A stretch of DNA of 64,000 nt. Source: Mycolicibacterium brumae. Its GTDB lineage: Bacteria; Actinomycetota; Actinomycetes; Mycobacteriales; Mycobacteriaceae. Under the pieces are notes generated by a model. That model was not told where the DNA came from and ran no database searches. It was given only the letters and a program-made list of their open reading frames with translations. Positions 1-16,134 of the stretch are shown here, in pieces (the first letter of the stretch is position 1; each line of letters starts with the position of its first letter). Made by a program: the position numbers and the translations under genes. Where the stretch lies: positions 1,984,001 to 2,048,000 of the forward strand of contig NZ_CP104302.1 in assembly GCF_025215495.1 (NCBI RefSeq), given 5' to 3'.

Positions 1-1803
<1,803 letters not shown>

Positions 1804-2745
1804 TTACTGCGGAACGGTCAGCGACGTCGCGCCGGGGCCGACGCCGTACTGACCGGTGCGGCTTTCGCCCTTGAGTTGCTGCAGCGCGAGCACGGCGGTG
1901 AGCCGGCCGGCCTCCGTGTCGATGTCGTCGACGGTGGTGACCGCGCGGGCCAGCGCCTCGTCGGCGCGCACCACCGCCACCGCGCCGGTCCCGCTGCCGG
2001 AGCCGTCGCGGCCGGCCAGCACCGTGCCCGAGCCGCGCGGGGCCATCGCCGCGGCGAACCGGGCCACCGTGGAGCCCTGGTTTCCGGCGTCGTCGCCCAG
2101 CGGGCCGCCGGTGACGATGACCGCGCTGTTGGCCGCTCCGAAGGTCTTGTCCGGGTAGGTCAGGAAGCCGGTGTCGCGCAGCGCGGTCAGCACCACCTCG
2201 CGCTGTTCCTCGGACACCGTCGGGGCGTCCGGATTGCGGTCGGTGAGCAGCGCGATGCCGAGCAGGTCGCCGGCGCGGGATCCCTGGTCGACGAAGTTGG
2301 TCTGCAGCTGGGCGCCCGCCGGCAGCACGACGGTGTCGACGACGGTGTTCAGTTTCTCCGCGGAGTTGGCGGCGACGAACTCCTCGGTCAGCGCGACCGT
2401 GGAAGTCACCGAACCGCCGGCCACGCCGATCACCCGGCGGATGGCCTCCATGTCGTCGTCGGAGGCGTCCGGGGTGCGGATCAAGACCACCGACGTGTCG
2501 CGCAGCGCGTCGCGCACGATCCGCGGCGCCATCTGGGTGTTGAAATCGTCGGCGGCGGTGAGCTTCTGGTTCAGCAGGTTCTTCTGGTCATTGAGCGAGT
2601 TGATCTGGCCGTGCAGGTCACGCTTCTCCGCGCGCATCGACGACAGCAGATTTTCCGAGAGCAGTCCGGAGCCGAGCATGACCCCGATGGCCAGCGCGAG
2701 GAACACCGCGGCCAGCGAAATGGCGTGTGAGCGAAGGGAAATCAC
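1804..2745 (-). CDS. mctB: MctB/SteB family membrane-anchored protein (Rv1698-like)
   Basis: Protein of 313 residues with one N-terminal hydrophobic segment (about residues 8-30) followed by a coiled-coil-like stretch rich in Leu, Asn and Gln (about 31-65) and a long extracytoplasmic domain. It aligns along its whole length with M. tuberculosis Rv1698, reported as the copper-efflux outer-membrane protein MctB. In Corynebacterium the same family, placed next to steA, is called SteB and linked to cytokinesis. The gene starts 9 nt after the steA stop, so the two are surely co-transcribed, which favours a joint role with SteA. Which of the two published functions applies cannot be told from sequence. 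Confidence 0.88.
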   Translation of the reverse strand: MISLRSHAISLAAVFLALAIGVMLGSGLLSENLLSSMRAEKRDLHGQINSLNDQKNLLNQKLTAADDFNTQMAPRIVRDALRDTSVVLIRTPDASDDDMEAIRRVIGVAGGSVTSTVALTEEFVAANSAEKLNTVVDTVVLPAGAQLQTNFVDQGSRAGDLLGIALLTDRNPDAPTVSEEQREVVLTALRDTGFLTYPDKTFGAANSAVIVTGGPLGDDAGNQGSTVARFAAAMAPRGSGTVLAGRDGSGSGTGAVAVVRADEALARAVTTVDDIDTEAGRLTAVLALQQLKGESRTGQYGVGPGATSLTVPQ

Positions 2746-2754
2746 GGCGGTTGG

Positions 2755-3939
2755 CTAGCTGACGAGGTGCTGGACCCACAGCGTGAAGCGGTTCCAGTGG
2801 TCGGCGATCCAGTCCAGCACGACGACGTCGGTGCGGGAGACCCACAGCGCGACGACGACGGCCACCAACATCGCCAGCACCAGCATGGCGACCGCGCCGC
2901 CGGAGATCCGGCTGCGGTACAGGGTGGCGACGGCCTTGGCGTCGACCAGCTTCTCCCCGACCTTGAGCCGGGTCAGGAAGGTCGAGGGGTTGCTGCGCTG
3001 GCGAGTGCGATCGAAGAACTCCTCGATGCTGGCGGTGTGGCCGGCGGTCACGATCAGCGAGGCGCCGTGGTGGTCGGCCAGCAGCAGCGCCAGGTCCGCC
3101 GCGGATCCGGCGGCCGGGAAGGTCATGGCGCCGACCCCGAGGTCCTGGATGCGCTCCAGGCCGGGGGCGTGCCCGTCGGCGTCGGCGGGCAGCACCACCT
3201 GGGCGCCGCATTTGAGCACCTCTGCGCTGATCCGCTCCGGGTCGCCGACGATCAGCTGCGGGCGGTAGCCGGCCTTGCGCAGCACGTCGGCGCCACCGCC
3301 GACGCCGATCAGCACCGGGTGGTACTCCTTGATGAACGGTTTGAGGGCGCGCAGGTCGTCGGCGGCGCCGGACTCCTCGGCCACCACCACGACGTGCCGG
3401 CGGTACAGGTCGACGTCGATGTCGGGGATGCCGATGCCGTCGATCAGCAGCGGGCTCTCGCTGCGGATGAACTCGATGGTGTTGCCGGCGAAGGCCTCCA
3501 GATGCTCGACGAGGCCGCTCTTGGCCTCGTGCATGCGGTCGGAGATCTCCTCGTCGTTGCGCTCCTGGCCGAGGATCAACCGACGGTCGCCGTGGTAGAC
3601 CCCGCCGTTGTGCAGCCGCACCCGGCTGCCGTCCTTGACCTTCTTGAACACCTCGGCGCCAGTGTCGTCGATCAGGGTGATGCCGTTGGCGACCAGCACC
3701 TCGGGTCCGAGGTTCGGGTAGCGGCCGGAGATCGAGGACGAGGCGTTGACGACGCCGGAGACCCGGGCGTCGACCAGCGCGTCGGCGGTGACTCGGTCCA
3801 GGTCGAGGATGTCGAGCACCACGATGTCGCCGGGCTCCAGCCTGCGCAGCAACCGGTCGACGTCACGATCGACGCGGGCGGTGCCGGTGACGCCGGGGCG
3901 GGATCCTGCATTGCGGGACATCAGCGCAGACATCTTCAT
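2755..3939 (-). CDS. steA: SteA-like cytokinesis protein (Rv1697-like)
   Basis: Protein of about 394 residues matching Rv1697 from its N-terminal MSRNAGSRPGVTGTARVDRD onward. The central part (IGVGGGADVLRKAGYRPQLIVGD) resembles the thiamin pyrophosphokinase-like fold of the SteA family, and the C-terminus has one hydrophobic segment (AVAMLVLAMLVAVVVALWV) placing it at the membrane. In corynebacteria SteA and its neighbour SteB help activate septal peptidoglycan splitting (family knowledge). I chose the ATG reading MKMSALMSRN; a longer reading adds 21 unlike residues. It lies 105 nt downstream of recN, behind a palindromic intergenic sequence, and is coupled to the mctB-like gene. Confidence 0.85.
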   Translation of the reverse strand: MKMSALMSRNAGSRPGVTGTARVDRDVDRLLRRLEPGDIVVLDILDLDRVTADALVDARVSGVVNASSSISGRYPNLGPEVLVANGITLIDDTGAEVFKKVKDGSRVRLHNGGVYHGDRRLILGQERNDEEISDRMHEAKSGLVEHLEAFAGNTIEFIRSESPLLIDGIGIPDIDVDLYRRHVVVVAEESGAADDLRALKPFIKEYHPVLIGVGGGADVLRKAGYRPQLIVGDPERISAEVLKCGAQVVLPADADGHAPGLERIQDLGVGAMTFPAAGSAADLALLLADHHGASLIVTAGHTASIEEFFDRTRQRSNPSTFLTRLKVGEKLVDAKAVATLYRSRISGGAVAMLVLAMLVAVVVALWVSRTDVVVLDWIADHWNRFTLWVQHLVS

Positions 3940-4007
3940 GACGCCCGATTGTGTCGCCTGAACACCGATTCGCCGGGAGGCGCGCCGCAACTTCAGCCAC
4001 ATAAGTC

Positions 4008-4037
4008 ACAAACCGTCACATTAGTAACACGGTTTGT
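4008..4037. promoter_or_regulatory. Palindrome with tandem TGTGAC repeats between recN and steA
   Basis: Perfect 9-bp arms (ACAAACCGT and ACGGTTTGT) flank a 12-bp centre. On the minus strand the hexamer TGTGAC also occurs twice, 10 bp apart, which is one helical turn. The site sits just upstream of steA in the only sizeable gap of the nadK-recN-steA-mctB run. It could be an operator for steA or a weak terminator after recN; no U-tract follows, which favours the operator reading. Confidence 0.4.
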
Positions 4038-4044
4038 TGGGGGC

Positions 4045-5787
4045 TCAGCGTTCGCTCTGGGCTGCCTCCAGCAGCTCCCGGGCGTGCGCCCGGCCGGTGT
4101 CGGAATCGCTCAGCCCGGCCAGCATCCGGGCCAACTCGGCCACCCGTTCGTCGGCGTCGAGGGTGCGCACCTCACTGGCGCCACCACCGGCCGGCGTCAC
4201 CACGAGATGGGTGTCGGCGTAGGCGGCGACCTGCGGCAGGTGCGTGACGACGATGACCTGATGGGTGCGGGCCAATCGGGCCAGCCGGCGGCCGATCTGC
4301 ACCGCCGCGCGGCCGCCGACACCCGCGTCGACCTCGTCGAAAACCATCGTCGCGCCGGTGTCCGAGGCCGCCAGCACCACCTCCAGCGCCAGCATCACCC
4401 GGGACAGCTCACCGCCGGAGGCGCTGCGGGCCAGCGGCAGCACGCCGTTGGCGCGGTGCGCGGTGAACCCGAACTCCACCAGGTCCGCGCCGTCCGGCCC
4501 GGCGCTCACCGTGGATCCGTCCGGCAGCGTCAGCGGAGCCGGGTCATCGACCGGCGCCGGCAGCGCCGAGACCGTGACGGTGAACTCGGCGTCGGCCATC
4601 GCCAGCCCGGCCAGTTCCGCGGTGACCGCCCTGGCCAGATCGGAGGCGGCCTTGGTGCGGGCCGCGGTCAGCTTCGCCGCCGCCGCGGCGACCTTCGCGC
4701 CGAGCTCGGCGACCTGCTGGGCCAGCGCGGAGAGCGCCTCCTCGGAAACGTCGAGGTGGCTCAGCCGCGCCCGGGCGTCGGCGGCCCAGGCCAGCACCCC
4801 GTCGATATCGGCGGCGTACTTGCGGGTCAACGCGCGTAGTTCGGCCTGGCGCGCCAGCTTCGTCTCCAGTGCCGACGCGTCGGTGGGCAGCCCGGACAGG
4901 TAATCGCCGACCTCGCGGGCCACCTCGCCGACCACGGCGAGGGCCCCGTCGAGCTGGCCGGCCAGCCCGGAGAGCACCCGGTCGTCGCTGCCCGCCAGCG
5001 CGGCGCGGGCCGCGGCGATCGCCGAGGCGGCGCCGCCGGGGCTGGGGTCATCCGGGTCGCCGGACAGCGCGGCGCGGGCGACGGCCGCCGCGTCCCGCAG
5101 CGCGTCGAGTTCGGAGAGCCGGCGGATGTCGGCGACCAGGGCGTCGTCCTCGGCCGGCTCGGGGTCCGCGGCGTCGATCTCGGTCAGCGCGAACTTCAAC
5201 CGGTCGGCTTCCTGGGCCAGTTCCCGGGCTCGTTCGGTGCGCTCCAGCAGGTCCTTGCGCGCGGCCCGCCAGGTGGCGCGCGCGCTGCGGTAGCGCTCCA
5301 GCAGCGCAGCGACGTCGGCGTAGCGGTCCAGCGCGGCGCGCTGCTCGTCGGCGCGCATCAACCGCAACTGATCGTTCTGCCCGTGCAGGGTCAACAACTC
5401 GGTGGTGAACGCGCCGAGCGTCCGGGCCGGCACGCTGCGCCCGCCGAGGGTGGCCCGCGACGGCCCGTCTCGGTTCACCGACCGCATGGCGATGACGCTG
5501 CCGTCGTCGTCGCGGTCCGCGCCGGCGCCCTCCAGCAGCTCCTCGACCCGGGCCGCCAAGGCGGGGTCCGCGTCGTCGGTGCTGAACCGGCCCTCGACGA
5601 CGGCGCGGTTGGCGCCGGAGCGGATCCGGTCGGCGTCCGCGCGCGCGCCGCCGAGCAGATGCAACCCGGTCACCACCATGGTCTTGCCGGCGCCGGTCTC
5701 GCCGGTCAGCACGGTCAGGCCGCGATCGAAAGCGGCCTCGGCGGCTTTGATGGCGCCCAGGGAAGAAATGCGAATCTCGACCAGCAC
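4045..5787 (-). CDS. recN: DNA repair protein RecN
   Basis: SMC-like ATPase of double-strand-break repair, 580 residues, the usual length. It has Walker A GETGAGKT at about residues 29-36, a long central coiled-coil region, the ABC signature SASGGELSR and Walker B TMVFDEVDAGVGG, followed by the D-loop/H-switch region VIVVTHLPQVAAYAD. The start is GTG and lies 4 nt from the nadK stop, so it is read from the tlyA-nadK transcript. The same order tlyA-nadK-recN is widespread in Gram-positive bacteria. I see no palindromic LexA box at the gene; induction, if any, must come from further upstream. Confidence 0.96.
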   Translation of the reverse strand: MLVEIRISSLGAIKAAEAAFDRGLTVLTGETGAGKTMVVTGLHLLGGARADADRIRSGANRAVVEGRFSTDDADPALAARVEELLEGAGADRDDDGSVIAMRSVNRDGPSRATLGGRSVPARTLGAFTTELLTLHGQNDQLRLMRADEQRAALDRYADVAALLERYRSARATWRAARKDLLERTERARELAQEADRLKFALTEIDAADPEPAEDDALVADIRRLSELDALRDAAAVARAALSGDPDDPSPGGAASAIAAARAALAGSDDRVLSGLAGQLDGALAVVGEVAREVGDYLSGLPTDASALETKLARQAELRALTRKYAADIDGVLAWAADARARLSHLDVSEEALSALAQQVAELGAKVAAAAAKLTAARTKAASDLARAVTAELAGLAMADAEFTVTVSALPAPVDDPAPLTLPDGSTVSAGPDGADLVEFGFTAHRANGVLPLARSASGGELSRVMLALEVVLAASDTGATMVFDEVDAGVGGRAAVQIGRRLARLARTHQVIVVTHLPQVAAYADTHLVVTPAGGGASEVRTLDADERVAELARMLAGLSDSDTGRAHARELLEAAQSER

Positions 5788-5790
5788 GGG

Positions 5791-6714
5791 TTACTGGCCC
5801 CGCCACCCGGACACCGGCAGCTGAAACTTGTGCACCAGCCGGTCGGTGAACGGAGCGCTGTCCAGGCGCACCCACTGCATCGAGATGGCGCTGCGGCGGA
5901 TCTCGAGGCGCCCGCCGGCCGGCACCACCATGTCCCGGCGACCGTCGCAGAACACCAGCGCGTCGTGCCCGCTCGCCTCGATCTCGATGGCGACGGTGGC
6001 GCGGGGACTGGTCACCATCGGCCGGCCGAACAGCGCGTGGGCGTTGTTGGGCACCACCAGGATCGCCTCCAGGTCGGGCCACAGCACCGGGCCACCGGCC
6101 GAGAACGCGTACGCCGTCGATCCGGTCGGGGTGGACACCAGCACACCGTCGCAGCCGAACGTCGACACCGGGCGGCCGTCGATCTCCAGCACCACGCCGA
6201 GCACCCCGAGTCGCGGGGTCTTCTCCAGGCTGGCCTCGTTGAGGGCCCAGCCGCGGTCGATGACCTCGCCGTCGCGCCGGATGGCGATGTCCAGCGTCAT
6301 CCGGGGCTCGACGTGGTAGTCGCGGCGGACGATCCGGTTCAGCACCTCATCGATGGCGTCGGCCTCGGCTTCGGCCAGGAATCCGATCCGGCCCAGGTTG
6401 ACCCCGAGCACCGGGATGCCCGCGTTACGGGCCAGTTCGGCGCCGCGCAGGAAGGTGCCGTCGCCGCCGAGCACCAGCACCAGCTCCGCGCCGACTGCGG
6501 CCGCCTCGTCGGGGTCGACGACGTCGATCTCCACCCCGAGGGCGCGCATGTCGTCGGGCGCCAGGTGCACCGTGCCCCGGTCGACCGCCTCGGCCGAGAG
6601 CACCCGCAGTCCGATACCGTGCTCGCCGAGGGTCTTCTCCACCTTGCGGCCCACCTCGGTCGCCGCTTCGCGGCCGGTGTGCACGACGAGCAGGACATAG
6701 CGTTCGGCGTTCAT
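5791..6714 (-). CDS. nadK: NAD kinase
   Basis: Phosphorylates NAD to NADP; cytosolic. 307 residues (ppnK/Rv1695-like). The diagnostic GGDGT motif lies at residues 83-87 ([13 protein letters not shown]) and the second conserved NE motif is in [10 protein letters not shown], followed by the glycine-rich [15 protein letters not shown] segment. The ATG chosen ([10 protein letters not shown]) has GGAGAG upstream; the open frame runs 41 codons further back without family similarity. It begins 17 nt after tlyA and ends 4 nt before recN, so the three are one operon. Confidence 0.96.
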   Translation of the reverse strand: MNAERYVLLVVHTGREAATEVGRKVEKTLGEHGIGLRVLSAEAVDRGTVHLAPDDMRALGVEIDVVDPDEAAAVGAELVLVLGGDGTFLRGAELARNAGIPVLGVNLGRIGFLAEAEADAIDEVLNRIVRRDYHVEPRMTLDIAIRRDGEVIDRGWALNEASLEKTPRLGVLGVVLEIDGRPVSTFGCDGVLVSTPTGSTAYAFSAGGPVLWPDLEAILVVPNNAHALFGRPMVTSPRATVAIEIEASGHDALVFCDGRRDMVVPAGGRLEIRRSAISMQWVRLDSAPFTDRLVHKFQLPVSGWRGQ

Positions 6715-6731
6715 CTGTTCTCTCCGGGAGT

Positions 6732-7556
6732 TCACTGGGGTCCCTCGGCGACGGCGCGGGCGATGGCGGACTCCAGGTCCGCACCGGCCAGCGGCGCCGG
6801 GGACTTCTCGTCGTCGGCGTGGGTGCGGCGTAGCCACAGGAAGTATTCGACATTGCCCGACGGGCCGGGCAGCGGGGATGCGGTGACGCCGACGGCCTGC
6901 CAGCCCAACTCGGCGGATTTCGCAGCCACCGACAGCACCGCGGAGGCCCGAAGCTGCGGGTCGGAGACCACCCCGCCGGGTCCCACCTGGCCCTTGCCGA
7001 CCTCGAATTGCGGTTTGACCATCGGCACGATGTCGGCGTTGTCGTCGGCGCAGCCGGTCAACGCCGGCAACACCGTGGCCAGCGAGATGAAGGACAGGTC
7101 GGCGACCACAAGGTCGACGGCTCCGCCGATGGATTCCGGGGTGATCTCGCGGACGTTGGTGCGCTCGAAGACGGCGACGCGTTCATCGGAGCGCACCGGC
7201 CAGGCCAGCTGCCCGTAGCCGACGTCGACGGCCGCGATGTGCGCGGCGCCGCGGTCCAGCAGCACCTCGCTGAATCCGCCGGTGGACGCTCCGGCGTCCA
7301 GGCAGCGCCGGCCGTCGACGGCGATGCCGAAGGTGTCCAGCGCGCCGATCAGCTTGTGGGCGCCGCGCGACACCCAGCTGCGTTCGCCGGGGTCGACGGT
7401 CAGCGCGGCGGTGACCGGGATGGCAGTGGCGGGTTTGGCGGCGGGCATCCCGTCGATGCGGACCCGCCCGGCGCCGATCAACTCGGCGGCCTGCTGGCGG
7501 GATCGGGCCAGGCCCCGACGCACCAGCTCGGCGTCGACGCGGGCGCGCCGGGTCAC
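6732..7556 (-). CDS. tlyA: 16S/23S rRNA 2'-O-ribose methyltransferase TlyA
   Basis: 274 residues: an S4 RNA-binding domain (about 1-60, with [15 protein letters not shown]) followed by an FtsJ/RrmJ-type SAM-dependent methyltransferase domain ([20 protein letters not shown] as the SAM loop, [11 protein letters not shown] as the second motif). In mycobacteria this enzyme methylates C1409 of 16S and C1920 of 23S rRNA and its loss gives capreomycin resistance (family knowledge). The start is GTG and the gene looks intact, so no loss-of-function is evident. The 56-codon gene upstream ends 5 nt before it. Confidence 0.95.
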   Translation of the reverse strand: MTRRARVDAELVRRGLARSRQQAAELIGAGRVRIDGMPAAKPATAIPVTAALTVDPGERSWVSRGAHKLIGALDTFGIAVDGRRCLDAGASTGGFSEVLLDRGAAHIAAVDVGYGQLAWPVRSDERVAVFERTNVREITPESIGGAVDLVVADLSFISLATVLPALTGCADDNADIVPMVKPQFEVGKGQVGPGGVVSDPQLRASAVLSVAAKSAELGWQAVGVTASPLPGPSGNVEYFLWLRRTHADDEKSPAPLAGADLESAIARAVAEGPQ

Positions 7557-7561
7557 GGCGA

Positions 7562-7732
7562 TCAGCCTTTCTCGACCGATTCCAGGGCAGCGACCAACAT
7601 CTCGTGGGCCTGTTCCAGGCGTCGGGCCAGTTCTTCGACGTCGGTGTCGGCCAGCAGCTCGGCGTCCAGGTCGGGCAGGTCGGCGAGCAGCTCGGCCACC
7701 CGCGCGCGGATCTCGTCCGGATCAGTACTCAT
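7562..7732 (-). CDS. Small acidic helical protein (Rv1693-like)
   Basis: A 56-codon gene starting MSTDPDEIRARVAELLADLP and ending ESVEKG. The peptide is strongly acidic with regular Leu/Ala spacing typical of one or two amphipathic helices, and it holds no cysteine or membrane segment. Position (just before tlyA) and length match the small Rv1693 product of M. tuberculosis. It ends 5 nt before the tlyA start and so is very likely translated from the same mRNA. Function unknown; a partner or adaptor role is only a guess. Confidence 0.75.
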   Translation of the reverse strand: MSTDPDEIRARVAELLADLPDLDAELLADTDVEELARRLEQAHEMLVAALESVEKG

Positions 7733-7807
7733 AGCGGGTCCAACGGTAGTCGATGGCCTTGCGGTGACCGGCGTCGCCGTGTGCCCCGGCAGTCCCTCCG
7801 CGTTCGA

Positions 7808-8305
7808 TCAGTCGTCGAACGAACGCAGCACCAAGGTGTCCGAGCCGTCCTGCAGGTAGGCCGCCGAGCGCCAGTCGGTGTTGCTCAGCGCCTCATTCAG
7901 CGCGGCGCCGGTGAGAAAAGGCCCGCTGGGCGCATACGCGGCCAGCCGGTCATCGAGGTCTGGGGTCTCGCCGACGGCCGCGGGCGCGTACTTTCGCCGC
8001 AGCGCGTCGGCGGTGCTCGGCTGCAGGTCGATGATCGCCTCGACGATGTAGGCCGACGGCCCAGGCACACTCACCCGGGTGTCGGTCGCCACGCCGAGCG
8101 CGCCGCCGATCCAGGTGGCCGAGATCGGGTCCCCGATCTCGGGGAAACGGCTGGCCAGGGGCTCCAGGTCGTGCCGGATCCGGTCAGTTTGCGCGGGGGT
8201 CCGCTCACCGGTGCGCGCGGGGGGATCTCCGGTCCCGCAGCCGGCGAGGGCAACCGACGCCGCCACCGCGGCGCCGATCCAGCGAAGCGGGAGTTGTCGG
8301 GTCAC
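7808..8305 (-). CDS. Putative lipoprotein, function unknown
   Basis: 165 residues with a signal sequence (LRWIGAAVAASVALAGC) ending in a lipobox LAGC, so the mature protein should be lipidated at the Cys and held on the outer face of the membrane. The rest, including a YIVEAIIDLQPSTADALR segment, matches no family I recognise. It takes the place of lprJ (Rv1690) in the M. tuberculosis order but is longer, and I cannot claim homology. GTG start, 15 nt after the phosphatase gene; probably part of the same transcript. Confidence 0.75.
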   Translation of the reverse strand: MTRQLPLRWIGAAVAASVALAGCGTGDPPARTGERTPAQTDRIRHDLEPLASRFPEIGDPISATWIGGALGVATDTRVSVPGPSAYIVEAIIDLQPSTADALRRKYAPAAVGETPDLDDRLAAYAPSGPFLTGAALNEALSNTDWRSAAYLQDGSDTLVLRSFDD

Positions 8306-8320
8306 CGCGTCCTTCCCGGG

Positions 8321-9322
8321 TTACAGCGACCAGCGTCGCAGTGCGTTCGCCGCGGTTTCATCCCCGGCGACGAGCCGCGTGCCCCGGCCGTCGTCGGCTG
8401 CTTCCCACAGCGCGGCGACGGCCACCCGGACCGCGCCCAGGCCGTCGTCATCGGGTTCGCCGGCGCAACGCAGGGTGATCTCGTCGGCATTGTGCTCGGC
8501 ACGCCAGGACGGCTGCGGGCCGATCCGCGCGGACTCGATGTCGGTGAACAGGCCGCGCAGGTCATGGGTCAGGAAGGTGGGGCGTTCGGCCGGGATTGCG
8601 ACGGCCAGCTGGGCCGGGTCGCACACTCCGGTCAGCACCGCCAGGCTGGGCAGGCCGACGCCGTTGGCGCCGGCGATGTCGGTGTTGAGCCGGTCCCCGA
8701 CCACCAGCGGGGCACGGAATTCGCCCCGGGACAGGGCGGCGCGCATCAATGTGGGTTCGGGTTTGCCGGCCACCTCGGGTCGCACCCCGGTGGCGGTGGC
8801 GACCGCGGCGACCAGGGTGCCGTTGCCGGGCAGCATGCCGCCGCGGTCCGATGGCAGGGTCAGGTCGGTGTTAGTGGCCACCCATAGCGCGCCGGCGTGC
8901 ACCGCCAGCGACGCCTCGGCCAGATCGGTCCAGCCGATGTCCGCGGAATAGCCCTGCACGACGGCCACCGGGGCCTCGGCGGCCGAACCCACCGGGGTCA
9001 GCCCGACGGCGCTGATCTCACCGGCCAGGGCCGCGCTGCCGATCACCAGCACCCGGGCGCCGGCGGACAGACGCTGCGCGAGCAGGGCGGCGGCGGCCTG
9101 CGCGCTGGTGACCACGTCGGCGGGCTGGGCAGCGAAGCCCATGGACCCCAGGTGATCGGCGACCTGCTCGGCGTTGCGCGAGGCGTTGTTGGTCACCCAC
9201 AGCGTACGGGCCCGAACCCGGTCCAGTATGTCCACCGCGTCCGGCGTGGGCTCGTGACCGGTGAAAACGGTGCCGTCGAGATCGAGCAGCAGAGCGTCGA
9301 AGGTCTCGGCGAAGTTGGGCAT
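8321..9322 (-). CDS. HAD-superfamily glycerol-3-phosphate phosphatase (Rv1692-like)
   Basis: 333 residues. HAD motif I is DLDGT (residues 14-18, nucleophile D14), motif II is WVTNNAS, and the late motif reads VVGDRLNTDIAGANGVGL; a C2-type cap lies between, as in the NagD/phosphoglycolate phosphatase subfamily. The M. tuberculosis ortholog Rv1692 was reported to dephosphorylate glycerol 3-phosphate in phospholipid recycling. The C-terminal 60 residues (from about EHNADEITLRC) are an extra domain also present in Rv1692. The ATG chosen overlaps no other gene and follows the TPR gene stop by one codon-width; an upstream extension of 28 Arg-rich codons is spurious. Confidence 0.88.
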   Translation of the reverse strand: MPNFAETFDALLLDLDGTVFTGHEPTPDAVDILDRVRARTLWVTNNASRNAEQVADHLGSMGFAAQPADVVTSAQAAAALLAQRLSAGARVLVIGSAALAGEISAVGLTPVGSAAEAPVAVVQGYSADIGWTDLAEASLAVHAGALWVATNTDLTLPSDRGGMLPGNGTLVAAVATATGVRPEVAGKPEPTLMRAALSRGEFRAPLVVGDRLNTDIAGANGVGLPSLAVLTGVCDPAQLAVAIPAERPTFLTHDLRGLFTDIESARIGPQPSWRAEHNADEITLRCAGEPDDDGLGAVRVAVAALWEAADDGRGTRLVAGDETAANALRRWSL

Positions 9323-9330
9323 TACGCTGC

Positions 9331-10155
9331 TCAGGCCAGTTCGCTGATGCGGTCTTCGGCGTCGGTGACGCCTTCGACGTCGGCGTCCGCGGCCCGCAGG
9401 AACCACTGCAGGGCCTCGTCGCGACGGTCCAGCGCGAGGAGTGTGTCGGCGTAGGCGTAGGCCAGCCGGGCCGCCATCTCACCGACGCCGTCTGCGTCGG
9501 GCGCCGGTGAGCTCAGCACCGCCAGTGCCTGGTCGAGCTGGCCGAGGTCGGCGCGGGCGCCGGCGACCACGATGCGCAGCTCGTCGGCGGCGGCGCCGGT
9601 CAGTTCGGCGGCCTCCGGGGACTTGGACAACTCGATGGCCTTCTCGGGCCGGCCGACCCCGCGCTCGCAGTCGGCGATCAGCGGCAACAGGGTGGACTTG
9701 CTGCCCATCCGGCGTGCCGCCCGGAACTCTGCGAGCGCCTGGCTCCAGTCGCCGCACCGGTAGGCGGCAATGCCGACGGCCTCGCGGATGGCTGGAATCC
9801 GCCCGGAGCGCGTGCGCGCGGCCTGGGCGTGCGCGAGTGCGGCCTCAGGGTCCTCGTCCAGCAGAGCGCCGGCGGCCACCAGGTGCCGGGCGATGGTGTC
9901 GGCGGTGTTCTTGCTCAGGGTGCTCAGTTCGCGGCGGACCTCGGGCGCCAAATCGCGGGCCTCGATGTCGGCGGGGATGGCCGGGCCCTGAGGTTCCGGA
10001 CGATCATCGCGGTCGGACGGGCCTCGACGGTCACGGAATTGACCGGAGCCTCGGTTGGCGTCGGGCCTACCGCCGCGACGTTCCTGGCCGCGGGGACCTC
10101 CCGGCTTGCCGCCGCGGAACGGACGGCGTTCGCCGCCCTGACTGTTGTCGACCAC
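9331..10155 (-). CDS. Tetratricopeptide-repeat-like protein (Rv1691-like)
   Basis: 274 residues. The first 60 are a disordered, basic, Gly/Arg-rich tail (ERRPFRGGKPGGPRGQERRG) and the remainder is alpha-helical with TPR-like periodicity (AYRCGDWSQALAEFRAARRM; AYADTLLALDRRDEALQWFL). The tail resembles RNA-binding RGG-type regions. GTG start with GAAGGG upstream. It is the first gene downstream of the rrn terminator on this strand and probably heads the run that leads to pyrG; the 185 nt before it holds no other gene, only a possible TATCCT -10 near 10195. Confidence 0.8.
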   Translation of the reverse strand: MVDNSQGGERRPFRGGKPGGPRGQERRGGRPDANRGSGQFRDRRGPSDRDDRPEPQGPAIPADIEARDLAPEVRRELSTLSKNTADTIARHLVAAGALLDEDPEAALAHAQAARTRSGRIPAIREAVGIAAYRCGDWSQALAEFRAARRMGSKSTLLPLIADCERGVGRPEKAIELSKSPEAAELTGAAADELRIVVAGARADLGQLDQALAVLSSPAPDADGVGEMAARLAYAYADTLLALDRRDEALQWFLRAADADVEGVTDAEDRISELA

Positions 10156-10340
10156 GTGAACCCTTCGCTATGAAAATTGGCGCCTATCAGGATACGGCCC
10201 CGCCAGGCCCGATCTTGCCTCACCTGGGATGTCGCCACTGATGACCCCCGTGTGGCGGCCACATCCAGTTCGGATGAGCCTCTATATGCAATTCGCAAAA
10301 GCTTGGCGATAAACGCGATCCCGAAATGGTTGTGGAATTA

Positions 10341-10370
10341 CAAAACCCCCGAATTGCTTCGGGGGTTTTG
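10341..10370 (-). terminator. Intrinsic terminator of the rrn operon
   Basis: A perfect inverted repeat: 13-bp arms (CAAAACCCCCGAA / TTCGGGGGTTTTG) around a 4-nt loop, beginning 5 nt after the 5S 3' end. On the minus strand the 3' arm ends in TTTTG, a short U-tract. Bases from here to 10155 hold no gene. Confidence 0.9.
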
Positions 10371-10375
10371 TGTGT

Positions 10376-10489
10376 GTTCGGCGGTGTCCTACTTTTCCAC
10401 CCGTGTGGGCAGTATCATCGGCGCTGGTAGGCTTAGCTTCCGGGTTCGGGATGGGTCCGGGCGTTTCCCTGCCGCTGTGGCCGCCGTAA
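10376..10489 (-). rRNA. rrf: 5S ribosomal RNA
   Basis: About 114 nt. The minus strand begins TTACGGCGGCCACAGCGGCA and ends CACCGCCGAAC, the expected mycobacterial 5S termini, and contains the conserved CCATCCCGAACCCGGAAGC loop. Ends are placed by similarity and may be off by 1-3 nt. Confidence 0.95.
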
Positions 10490-10721
10490 CTCTATTCATT
10501 TGTCCGGTGTGGTGGTGTGCGGGATATCTGGTGGGTGGCGCTGTTGCTGCCGGCCCAGGTGTTCCCGTGTCACTCACCGTGTGCCGGTGTGTGGTGTTTT
10601 TGGTGGGGGGTGTGGCGCCCACTCCCTGGTGAGGGGGTGGGTTTATGGATTGTGTGGTTGCGCGTGCGTGTTTTTGTGCGTCATATTGTTGGCTTACTGT
10701 TTCCCATACGAGTGTGTGGGG
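10490..10721 (-). other. 23S-5S internal transcribed spacer
   Basis: About 230 nt of GT-rich (as read on the plus strand) low-complexity sequence between the rRNA genes. I see no tRNA and no credible ORF. It should carry the RNase III/E processing sites that free 23S and 5S. Confidence 0.8.
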
Positions 10722-15810
<5,089 letters not shown>

Positions 15811-16127
15811 ACCCCCGGACAAACCGGGACAGTCTCCAATCAGAAAAACTCGATCAAAGCAAAAAGACACCAAAAACTGGCATCAAAAAAACAAAACCAC
15901 ACCCCAACACGGGGGTATCAGAGCATGGCAAAAAACAACAACAAACAAAAACCACCAAACACACTATTGAGTTCTCAAACAACAGGCTGTCACCCTGTTT
16001 CAGGCCGCACGAGTTCCCCTCGGCCTTGCGGGCCGAATCTCGTCGTCCGGACTGTTGGGAACGCCCTGCGGAGCAGGTCTATTCCCGGGGGATTGTCGGC
16101 TTGTCCGGTCTGGCCGGTCGCGCTGAC
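15811..16127 (-). promoter_or_regulatory. rrn leader with boxA antitermination element
   Basis: The transcribed leader upstream of 16S. At about 15955-15983 the minus strand reads GTTTGAGAACTCAATAGTG, the conserved mycobacterial boxA/CL motif that recruits Nus factors to suppress premature termination. The sequence downstream of it is A-rich on the plus strand and should pair with the 16S 3' flank to form the RNase III processing stalk. No ORF is credible here. Confidence 0.8.
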
Positions 16128-16134
16128 CTGAGAT

